Part shown: positions 56,736-64,000 of the stretch, in pieces
Layout of the letters: every line of letters starts with the position of its first letter
Numbering within the stretch: the stretch's first letter is position 1
NCBI RefSeq assembly: GCF_029893635.1
Contig: NZ_JARXYR010000002.1
Location: 1,897,001-1,961,000 of the forward strand
Reading direction: 5' to 3'
Origin: Variovorax sp. TBS-050B
GTDB lineage: Bacteria; Pseudomonadota; Gammaproteobacteria; Burkholderiales; Burkholderiaceae_C
DNA length: 64,000 bases
The notes under the pieces: generated by a model
The model's database searches: none
What the model was told of the DNA's origin: nothing
The model's input: the letters and a program-made list of their open reading frames with translations, nothing else
Program-made: the position numbers and the translations under genes

Positions 56736-58811
56736 TCAGCCCGGGGCACCCGTGGAACCGGCTTCGCCGGGCCACCGGGTGCGCCCCCCAGTGGGGGGAG
56801 GCGCCGAAGGCGCTTCGGGGGGCGTCGTTCCTCGGCGGGTGGACAGGAGCGCGCGCAGCTTGGCCGGCGCGACCGGCTTGGTCAACAGCATCACGCCGCC
56901 GCGGCGCAGCCGCTGCAGCACCTCGGGGCCGGTCGCGCCCGAGACCAGCACCGCGAGCGCCTCGGGCTGCAGCCGGCGCGCGGCGGCGATCACGTCCATG
57001 CCGTCGCCCTCGCCCGCGAGCTGCAGGTCGCACAGCACCGCGTCGAAGCGCAGGTCGCCGGTGCCGAGCCGTGCGATCGCCTCGGCGCCGGTGGCGAGGC
57101 ATTCGACGCGGCAGCCCCATTGCTCCAGCAGCGCGCGGCTGCCGTCGAGGATGGCGGGATCGTCGTCCACCACCATGCAGTTCAGGCCCGCGAGCGGCGC
57201 CACGGCCGCGGGCGCGGGTTCCTCGGGCGCGGCGGGGGCAGCGGTGGCCTGCGCCGCAGGCAGCGCGAGCGCGAAGGTGCTGCCCGCCTGCAGCGCCGAC
57301 CGCACGGTGATGCGGGTGCCGAGCAGCGCGGCGATGCGCGCGCAGATCGCGAGCCCGAGCCCGAAGCCGCGGCGGCGGTCGCGCTCGGTGTTCGCGACCT
57401 GGTAGAACTCCTCGAAGATGCGGCCCTGGTGGATCGGCGCGATGCCGACGCCGTTGTCGCGCACCTCGATGCTCACCTGGTCGCCTTCAGCACGCCGACG
57501 GCGGCGCGCGACCACCAGCACCGTGCCGCCGGGCGGCGCATGGCGCAGCGCATTCGACACCAGGTTGCCGACGATGCGCTGCAGCAGCGCCGCATCGCTG
57601 CGCACCGCCAGGCCGCGGTCGCGCCAGCACAGGCGCACGCGGGTCTCGGCCGCGACCGCGGCATGCTGCGCATCGAGCTGGTCGAACAGCGCGGCGAGCG
57701 ACACCTTGGTGATCGCCGGCGTCAGCACCTGCGCATCGAGGCGCGAGATCTCGAGCAGGTCGTCGAGCAGCACGCCCATGAACTCGGTGCTCTCCTGCAG
57801 CCGCAGCATCGCCGGCCGCTGCGCGGCGCTGGCGCCGGGCAGCAGGCCGTCGATGAAGAGGCCCATGGCGTGCAGCGGCTGGCGCAGGTCGTGGCTGGCG
57901 GCGGCCAGGAAGCGGGCGCGCGACAGGGCCGCCTGCTCGGCTTCGGCCATGCGCTGCAGCGCCACCGCGGTGGCTTCGCGCACCCGCTCTTCGCTCACCT
58001 GCCGGTTGTGCTGCAGCCGCTCGGCCAGGCGGTCGATGTCGCGCGCGAGCACCGCGAGCTCGTGCGTGCCGCCGGGGCCGGCCGCGGCCTGCGCCTTTTC
58101 CGGCGCGCCGCCCTCGACCACGCCGCAGCGCGCCTCGAAGTGGCCGGCCTCGAGCGCGGCCACCGTGCGCGACACGCGGCGCAGCGGCCGCGCCACCGTG
58201 CGCGCCATGTGGCGCACCGAGGCCCAGGCCGCGAGCAGCGCCACCAGCGCGATGCCGATGCCCGCCAGCAGCGAGCGGCTGCGCTCGCGCGCATAGGCCG
58301 TGGTGTCGCGAAAGGTCTGCACCAGCCCGATCGGCTTCTCGCCCGCGGCCGTGGAGCCCGCGGGCGCGAAGGCGCTGGCGCGCGAGGCCTCGCGCAGCGT
58401 GACCGGCGAGGTGAACATGCGCAGCTGCGCGAGCGGGGTCGCCTTGGGACCGGCCGTCACGTACACGCCGGCGCTGTTGCTGATCTCCACCCGCATCACC
58501 TGCCCGCCACGCAGCGCCGCGTTCGCGACGTTCTGCAGCGCCGGCAGGTCGCCCGCGTAGAGGCTCAGGTCCGACATCGCCGCCACCTGGCGCGCCACCG
58601 CCTGGCCCTCGGCGTCGAAGGCAGCCTCGAGCGTCTGCAGCCGGTGGTGGGTGAACCATCCGGTGAGCGCCAGCGCGACCGCGGCGCACGGCACCACGCC
58701 GAGCCGGAACAGGTCGCGCTGCAGGTTGCCGCGCACCAGCAGCGCGGGCGCGGAAGAGGGCGGCGCGGGCGGCGGCGAGCCCTCTTCGGAACGGCCGGAC
58801 GAAAGGCTCAT
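56736..58811 (-). CDS. Hybrid sensor histidine kinase/response regulator
   Basis: 691 residues. Two membrane helices (about 37-55 and 182-203) frame a periplasmic sensor, followed by HAMP-like and coiled-coil segments. The phospho-acceptor His307 is in AAASHDLRQPLHAMGLF, and the ATPase has LVSNALRHAPPGG, VRDNGVGI and GFGLGLAIC. A receiver domain (about 525-640) has Asp595 in LCDLQLAG. The last 27 or so residues, Pro/Gly-rich, are encoded by a dispersed repeat. The ATG overlaps the upstream binding-protein gene (ATGA), which likely feeds it signal. No separate output protein is beside it. Confidence 0.9.
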   Translation of the reverse strand: MSLSSGRSEEGSPPPAPPSSAPALLVRGNLQRDLFRLGVVPCAAVALALTGWFTHHRLQTLEAAFDAEGQAVARQVAAMSDLSLYAGDLPALQNVANAALRGGQVMRVEISNSAGVYVTAGPKATPLAQLRMFTSPVTLREASRASAFAPAGSTAAGEKPIGLVQTFRDTTAYARERSRSLLAGIGIALVALLAAWASVRHMARTVARPLRRVSRTVAALEAGHFEARCGVVEGGAPEKAQAAAGPGGTHELAVLARDIDRLAERLQHNRQVSEERVREATAVALQRMAEAEQAALSRARFLAAASHDLRQPLHAMGLFIDGLLPGASAAQRPAMLRLQESTEFMGVLLDDLLEISRLDAQVLTPAITKVSLAALFDQLDAQHAAVAAETRVRLCWRDRGLAVRSDAALLQRIVGNLVSNALRHAPPGGTVLVVARRRRRAEGDQVSIEVRDNGVGIAPIHQGRIFEEFYQVANTERDRRRGFGLGLAICARIAALLGTRITVRSALQAGSTFALALPAAQATAAPAAPEEPAPAAVAPLAGLNCMVVDDDPAILDGSRALLEQWGCRVECLATGAEAIARLGTGDLRFDAVLCDLQLAGEGDGMDVIAAARRLQPEALAVLVSGATGPEVLQRLRRGGVMLLTKPVAPAKLRALLSTRRGTTPPEAPSAPPPTGGRTRWPGEAGSTGAPG
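56743..56822 (+). repeat. Dispersed palindromic repeat, copy 2
   Basis: Starts GGGGCACCCGTGGAACCGGC and ends in GGCGCC, GAA, GGCGCTTCGGGGGG hairpins. It lies inside the last 90 bases of the histidine kinase frame, whose TGA is just beyond it. It shares its core with 9372-9457 and, inverted, 53087-53180. Confidence 0.75.
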
Positions 58812-59902
58812 CGCGTGACGGTGAGCCGCTCGGTCAGTTCCCGCTCCTCCGGCAGGCGCAGCCCGAGCCCGCGCGCGACGGTGGTGTTGACGCGCACCGT
58901 GGCCGGCGCGGCCGACTCCACGAGCGGGCCGGTGCCGCTGCTGCTGCTGCCGTTGCCGCTGCTGGCGAGCTTCTGGCCGAGCAACTGCGCCTGGCGGGCC
59001 AGCTGGGCCGGCGTCGACACCGCCGCCGCCAGCCCGCCCGAGCGCACCAGGCCTTCGCTCGCGCCGAACACCGGCAGCCCCGCGCCCGCGCCGGCGCGCA
59101 GCACCGAGAGCGTGGCCGCCTGGCTGTCGCCGATCAGGTCCGGCAGCACCATCAGCGCATCGCTGCGCGGCACCACCGCGCGCAGCGCAGCGGCGAGCGA
59201 GCGCGCGTCGGGCGCGTATTCCACCTGCAGATCCCACGGCGGCTGCGTGCCCTGCGCCGCCCGCTGCAGCTCGCGCACCAGCGGCTCCGATTCAGGCGTG
59301 GCGACCACGCCGATGCGCTGCTTCTGCGGCAACACCGCACCCACGAGCGCGAGCTGGTCGGCCATCGCCGGGTCGCGCAGCAGCACGCCCACGCGCCGCT
59401 GGCCGCGCTGCAGCGCCGGGCTGCTCGCGCGCAGGTTCTCGTAGTCGAGCCGGCTCAGCATCGCGAGCACCAGCGGCTGCTGGCCCGGGCGTTCGAGCGC
59501 GGCGCGCGCGGCGCGCTCGCCCACCGCCATCGTCACGAAGATGCCGTCGGCGGGCGTCGCGGCGGTGGCGGCGGTGCGCAGGCTGCGCGTGCGCACGCCC
59601 GCGTTCGCCGCCCGCTCGGGCTCGGCGCCGGCGGCCTCGGCGACGGGAGCGGCCTGCGCCGCGTCGGCCGCGCCCGGCGCCAGCCGCACCAGCTCGAAGC
59701 GTCCGCCGGGTTCCTGCGCCGCGCGCAGGTGCTGCACGAATTCGGCGTGCGCCGCGAGCTCGTCGCCCATCAGCACCGTGAGCCCGGAGGCCAAGGCGCC
59801 CGTGGCGAACTGCGCCGCGGCGAGCGCGAGCGCGAGGCGGAAGCGGCGGCGCGGCAGCCGTTTCCGAAGGAGCGAGATGAAGCGATGAACGGCGACAAAC
59901 AT
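58808..59902 (-). CDS. Periplasmic ABC-type substrate-binding-like protein
   Basis: 364 residues. A basic start and hydrophobic segment (FRLALALAAAQFATGALA) act as a signal peptide. The body resembles the ABC_sub_bind family: GVLLRDPAMADQLALVGAVLPQKQRIGVVATPESEPLVREL and DALMVLPDLIGDSQAATLSVLRAGAGAGLPVFGASEGLVRSGGLAA. No permease or ATPase gene is near, and the gene overlaps a hybrid histidine kinase, so it is more likely a ligand sensor for that kinase than part of a pump. The family call is moderate. Confidence 0.68.
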   Translation of the reverse strand: MFVAVHRFISLLRKRLPRRRFRLALALAAAQFATGALASGLTVLMGDELAAHAEFVQHLRAAQEPGGRFELVRLAPGAADAAQAAPVAEAAGAEPERAANAGVRTRSLRTAATAATPADGIFVTMAVGERAARAALERPGQQPLVLAMLSRLDYENLRASSPALQRGQRRVGVLLRDPAMADQLALVGAVLPQKQRIGVVATPESEPLVRELQRAAQGTQPPWDLQVEYAPDARSLAAALRAVVPRSDALMVLPDLIGDSQAATLSVLRAGAGAGLPVFGASEGLVRSGGLAAAVSTPAQLARQAQLLGQKLASSGNGSSSSGTGPLVESAAPATVRVNTTVARGLGLRLPEERELTERLTVTR

Positions 59903-60487
59903 GGGGACTGCTTCCGCAGCAAGGGCAGTGGTCCCAATGTACGGAAGGGCCCCGCTTCGCGCGATAAGGCGGAGGGGCTATGTCGCGCGCCGCGGGTGCG
60001 CGCGGGTGTGACGGAATGCCGCTGCGCGGCGGCCAGGCGGCCTATGTCCGACGGTCTACTGTCGCCCCAGGCCCGGCATTGGCGCGTCAGCGGAGTTGGA
60101 CGCCGCCGTCCCCGGTCTTTACCGGTCTTTTCACTGTGGTTCTTATTTGCGAGTCGCCATCAAGGCATCGCACTATTCGAATATGCAAAGATGTTTGCGT
60201 CCAATGCTTGAATTCAACAAAAGTTAAATTAATTTATTCGGCATCTAATTTGAAACATTAAAAGTCGCGCGGCCGATTTTTGCTTAGACTCCGCTCTTTT
60301 CGGCCAATTCTTTCTGTCTTTTGAATTGGCTATGAAATTTCAAAAGTAATTGCATCCGCCATGCGGTGGTTTTCTTAATGAAAGATGAGCTGACATATCG
60401 CCGTCGTGGAGAGGTCGAACAGGACTTCCGCGCAAAGAGGCCATTCCTCCCCGCGACGAGCAATGCGGTCGGCGGGCGGGAAGTGAT
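59903..60487. other. Intergenic region with AT-rich block and short inverted repeats
   Basis: 585 bases without a convincing gene. The left third is GC-rich. From about 60140 to 60370 the sequence is markedly AT-rich (for example AAAAGTTAAATTAATTTATT). It holds an 8-bp inverted repeat GCCAATTC (60303-60310) / GAATTGGC (60323-60330) and the palindrome TTGAATTCAA (60208-60217). This looks like the promoter region, possibly silenced by H-NS-like proteins, for the glycosyltransferase that follows. Confidence 0.6.
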
Positions 60488-63400
60488 ATGTCGGGGCTGA
60501 AGGACGAACCCGTCGTCCCGGAGCGCCCAACGCCGTCTCGCGATACGCCCACTGAGGCCACCGCCGGGTCACCGCCCGGAATTGTGTTTCGTGTCGTACT
60601 CGGCGCGTTGTTGTTTCTCCCGGCGGCAATCCACTGTGGCGGTGGTGCCGCAGTGTTTCGGTCCTGGCGGCGCACGCCCAACTTCGTCAGCACGATACTG
60701 ATGGCGCATCACGAGATCCACGCCCGGCTGCAGGCGCGATCGAAATGGGTGAGATGGCCGGTATTTGCTGCGTTCTCGCTTGGCTTCCGGCTTCACTCGA
60801 AGGGGACCATCCAACGCGCCTTCCGCGACACGTGGCACCTTCTTCGTGAAGACGGGTTGAAAAAGCTTCCGGGCGCAGTCCGTCTCACCGTGCCGGGGGG
60901 TATCGGGATCGAGCTGCCACCGCGGAAACAGCAAATCGACGCTGCGGTCGATGTCGACACGCCCGCCTTCCGTGTGCGCGCGAGACGCGTACTCGTGCTG
61001 GACTACCGCATCCCTCGCGCAGACAACTCGGCGGGCGAGTTGGCGATGCTGGGGGTTCTCCGCGACCTTGTCGCCTTGGGGTACGGCGTGGTCTTCATGC
61101 CGAACGACATGGCGCCGGCTCCCCGGCATGAGTCGGTGCTGCGGGATCTCGGTGTGGAGGTCGTCACCCGCGAATCCGGGTTTTCAGGCACGAGGCATTT
61201 CATCGAACGCCATGGCGCCGAGTTTGGCGTCTTCTACGTCGCGCGGTTCGATGTGGCGGAAAGCGCGTTGAGCGCGATTCGCACCGCCGCGCCGACAGCG
61301 CGCGTGCTGTTCCATGCGCCGGATCTCCACTTCCTGCGCGAGCGGCGTGAAGCGAAACTGCTCGGGGACCGGCGGGCGATGGCGCGTGCCGAGGAGACGC
61401 GGCGGCGTGAACTGGCGGTCATGCACGCCTGCGACCACGTCGTGGTTGTGAGCCCGGCCGAGGTCCCGGTCCTGCGCGAAGCGCTCTCCGATGAGACACC
61501 CATCTCGATTTTTCCGGTGCTGTACGCGCCGGTGGAGGCCCGGGTAGCGCCCTATGAGGCGCGCAAAGACGTCTTCTTCCTTGGCGGTTTCGGTCACAAG
61601 CCGAACGTTTCCGCGGTGGAGTGGTTCGTGCGCGAGGTCTGGCCAGCCGTTCGGGCTTCGCTGCCTGGGGCCTGCTTCCACGTCATCGGCGCCGATGTGC
61701 CGCCCGGCATCAGCGCGCTCGAGCGGGTTCCCGGCGTGAAGGTCATCGGTTTTGTGCCGGACCTCGCGCCTGTCTTGTCCGGCTACCGCGTCGGCGTGGC
61801 GCCGCTGCTCTACGGTGCCGGCATCAAGGGGAAGGTGGCAATGACGCTGGGCGCGGGCATTCCTTGTGTCTGCACCAGGATCGCCGCCGAGGGCATGGGC
61901 ATCGAAGACGGCGTGCACGCCATGGTGACCTCGGACGCGACCGGCTTCGCGAAGGCAGTCATCGCGCTCTATCAGGACGGTTCGCTCTGGCGCCGCCTTT
62001 CCGTGCACGGGCAGGAGCTCGTGCGCGCGAGGTTCGGAGAGGCCGCGAATCGGGGCGCGCTGCTGCGTGTGCTGAACGATGCGAGGGTGCTCCCGATTCC
62101 GCTGTGGCAGGCGCATTGCGAGAACCTGCAGTCCGTCGTGGTCCCCGCCCCGCCGGCGGATGTGCCGGTCGACGTCACGATCATCGTTCCCGCATTCAAC
62201 CAGTGGGCGATGACGCGGGCCTGCATCGCCTCGATCGTCTGCGCCGGCGCAGGAACCGGTGTCCGCTACGAAGTCATCGTGGCCGACGACGGCTCGACGG
62301 ACGAGACCCGGAGCGCAGAGACGCGCATTCCAGGCCTGCGGGTCGTCAGGACGCCGCGCAACCTCGGATTTCTCAAGAACTGCAACCATGCGGCAACGCA
62401 TGCGCGCGGCAAGTACATCCTCTTGCTCAACAACGATGCCGTCGTCCTTCCGGGGTGGTTGGATGGCCTTCACGACACCTTGGAGAGCGATGCATCGATC
62501 GCCATCGCGGGTTCCAAGCTGCTCAACCAGGATGGCAGCCTGCAGGAAGCGGGGGGTGGACTGTTGTCGGACGCGAGCGGCGTGAGCATCGGTCGATGGC
62601 TCCGCACCGCAGATGGGTGGCGACGGGGTGCGCGAGACGAGGCCGTGTTCAATTTTCAACGCGAAACCGACTACGTCACCGGCGCATCCCTGATCGTTCG
62701 CACCTCTTTCTGGCGGGCAGTGGGCGGGTTCGACGAAAGCTTCGAAATCGCCTACTGCGAAGACTCCGATCTGGCCATGCGGGCGCGCGCACTGGGCCAC
62801 AAGGTCGTTTATCAGCCCAGGTCGGAGGCCGTGCACCTGGAGCATCAGAGCTATGCAGATGTCGATGAGGGTGCCGACGCCAAAGGGCGCGGAGAACTGC
62901 AGCGCCACAACAAGGCCCTGATGGCAGAGAAATGGAAGCACGTGCTTGCCCGTGACCATCTTCCCCCGGGGAGTGAATGGGAGCGGGTCGCAGCCCACGG
63001 CGAGCGGGCCATTCCGCCTGTGATCCTCGAGCGCAGAAAAAAGTCGAAGGTCCTGCGCATTCTCTACTTCAGCCCGTTTCCTTCGCACCCGAGCAATCAC
63101 GGCAACCAAGCGACGATCCAGCAATTCGCCCGGCAGTTCCAGGCCATGGGCCACAAGGTGCATTTCGTCGTCCTGAGGAGCGGCCTCTTCGATGCCGACG
63201 CGGAGCGCGCCATGCGGGAGGCCTGGGACACCCTCGACGTCCTGCCGAACTCCCATGCCCTGGGCGCCAACGGGGCGCCCATTCCGTTCGATGGGTGGTA
63301 CGCGCAGGGCTTGGGCGAACGTATCCGCGTGCTGTGCGCACGCTATGGCATCGACGTGCTGCTTTGCTCTTATGTCTTCCAGTCGAAGATGCTGGACTAC

Positions 63401-64000
63401 ATCCCTTCCTACATTCTCAGAATCATCGATACCCACGACAAGATGGGTCACCGGTACGACATGCTGCGGCAGAAGGGCCTCCCGCTGGAGTTCTTCTCCT
63501 GCACGCCCGAAGAAGAAGGTGCATATCTGCGAAGGGCCGACGTGGTGCTGGCTCGACGTCGGGAAGAGGCGGACTATTTCGATTCGGTGTCCGGGAGGAA
63601 CTCATCGGTCGTCGTCCCTCATTTCGAGGCGCCGCACTTTGTCGACAAACGCTTCGAGAAACTCGAGCGCGTCGTGATCGTGGCCAGTGCCAATCAGGTC
63701 AATCTGGCCATCGTGCGTGACTTCCTGCAGACGCTGGATCGCCGGCTGGCGGGGAAGTCTTGCCCGTTCGTGGTGGTGATTGCGGGCCAGGTCAAGGACC
63801 TCGTTGCCCTGCTCCCGCTGCAAGAACAAAAGCTGTTCAAGAGATCCTGGATTCGAATGACTGGATTCATCGAGGACATCGGCGGGTTCTATGCCAAGGC
63901 TGATCTCGTGGTGTCGCCCGTGACCATGGGCACGGGCATCAATGTCAAGACGGTACAGGCCATGGCGTACGGCATGCCGCTGTTGACCACGGCCTGGGGA
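60488..64000 (+). CDS. Giant multidomain glycosyltransferase (GT4-GT2-GT4), 3'-truncated by the window
   Basis: At least 1171 codons, open to the right edge. The frame is closed upstream by TGA at 60386, and 60488 is the only ATG between that stop and the domains. A GT4-like domain spans about 165-540 (RVLVLDYRIPRADNSAGEL, VFFLGGFGHKPNVSAVEWF, GAGIKGKVAMTLGAGIPCV). A GT2 domain spans about 560-830 (VDVTIIVPAFNQW, VIVADDGSTDET, LLNNDAVVLPGWL, YCEDSDLAMRA). A second GT4 domain starts at about 852 (RILYFSPFPSHPSNHGNQATI) and reaches MGTGINVKTVQAMAYGMPLL at the edge. Codon use is less GC-biased than upstream genes. It probably belongs to an O-antigen or exopolysaccharide locus. Confidence 0.9.
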   Translation, partial: MSGLKDEPVVPERPTPSRDTPTEATAGSPPGIVFRVVLGALLFLPAAIHCGGGAAVFRSWRRTPNFVSTILMAHHEIHARLQARSKWVRWPVFAAFSLGFRLHSKGTIQRAFRDTWHLLREDGLKKLPGAVRLTVPGGIGIELPPRKQQIDAAVDVDTPAFRVRARRVLVLDYRIPRADNSAGELAMLGVLRDLVALGYGVVFMPNDMAPAPRHESVLRDLGVEVVTRESGFSGTRHFIERHGAEFGVFYVARFDVAESALSAIRTAAPTARVLFHAPDLHFLRERREAKLLGDRRAMARAEETRRRELAVMHACDHVVVVSPAEVPVLREALSDETPISIFPVLYAPVEARVAPYEARKDVFFLGGFGHKPNVSAVEWFVREVWPAVRASLPGACFHVIGADVPPGISALERVPGVKVIGFVPDLAPVLSGYRVGVAPLLYGAGIKGKVAMTLGAGIPCVCTRIAAEGMGIEDGVHAMVTSDATGFAKAVIALYQDGSLWRRLSVHGQELVRARFGEAANRGALLRVLNDARVLPIPLWQAHCENLQSVVVPAPPADVPVDVTIIVPAFNQWAMTRACIASIVCAGAGTGVRYEVIVADDGSTDETRSAETRIPGLRVVRTPRNLGFLKNCNHAATHARGKYILLLNNDAVVLPGWLDGLHDTLESDASIAIAGSKLLNQDGSLQEAGGGLLSDASGVSIGRWLRTADGWRRGARDEAVFNFQRETDYVTGASLIVRTSFWRAVGGFDESFEIAYCEDSDLAMRARALGHKVVYQPRSEAVHLEHQSYADVDEGADAKGRGELQRHNKALMAEKWKHVLARDHLPPGSEWERVAAHGERAIPPVILERRKKSKVLRILYFSPFPSHPSNHGNQATIQQFARQFQAMGHKVHFVVLRSGLFDADAERAMREAWDTLDVLPNSHALGANGAPIPFDGWYAQGLGERIRVLCARYGIDVLLCSYVFQSKMLDYIPSYILRIIDTHDKMGHRYDMLRQKGLPLEFFSCTPEEEGAYLRRADVVLARRREEADYFDSVSGRNSSVVVPHFEAPHFVDKRFEKLERVVIVASANQVNLAIVRDFLQTLDRRLAGKSCPFVVVIAGQVKDLVALLPLQEQKLFKRSWIRMTGFIEDIGGFYAKADLVVSPVTMGTGINVKTVQAMAYGMPLLTTAWG

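Overview
The window is very GC-rich DNA whose gene content and order fit a Variovorax-like member of the Comamonadaceae (Betaproteobacteria). Pointers are malate synthase G, a dsbA-lptA-lptB-rpoN run, HPII catalase, a Ku/LigD-type repair pair, ShlB/FHA-type two-partner secretion, and many very short leaders with TAnAAT-like -10 boxes close to the start codon. This assignment is inference from composition and protein families; no database search was run. No rRNA, tRNA, CRISPR array or transposase was seen.

Layout. 1-9.4 kb: carbon metabolism (end of an RraA-like aldolase, MFS carrier, malate synthase G, an IclR regulator divergent from an HMG-CoA-lyase/CoA-transferase pair, a LysR regulator). 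9.4-18.4 kb: housekeeping (argS, SPOR protein, dsbA, lptA-lptB-rpoN, LysE exporter, THUMP methyltransferase). 18.4-29.4 kb: mixed accessory genes, including a PIN toxin-like gene, a glutamate-synthase-like FMN protein with a kinase-like partner, a frameshifted LuxR regulator followed by a 24-bp lux-box-like palindrome and a Tat-exported nitroreductase-like protein, pncC/pgpA and thiL. 29.5-43.3 kb: a GlxA-type regulator, a less GC-rich XRE-ImmA/DUF4411 module, a YbdK-like ligase with an antiporter, apaG/rpe, then stress genes: Ku with a stand-alone LigD polymerase, a transglutaminase, and a small membrane protein coupled to katE.

43.4-56.7 kb is the most distinctive block. A periplasmic TPR-CHAT (caspase-like) protein, an ShlB/FhaC outer-membrane transporter and an 1813-residue secreted beta-helix exoprotein lie in a row. 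They are followed by three glycosyltransferases, one with two GT-A domains joined by a four-cysteine zinc ribbon. 56.7-59.9 kb holds an ABC-type periplasmic binding protein overlapping a hybrid histidine kinase. At about 60.1 kb the DNA becomes AT-rich, and then a giant GT4-GT2-GT4 glycosyltransferase runs off the right edge, probably the start of a surface-polysaccharide locus.

Scattered among the genes are palindromic repeats. One family (9.4, 53.1 and 56.8 kb) sits at gene 3' ends and in one case supplies the C-terminal tail of the histidine kinase. A separate long inverted repeat lies at 4.6-4.8 kb and another at 45.75-45.85 kb. A two-part CCTAC motif recurs upstream of stress-type genes.
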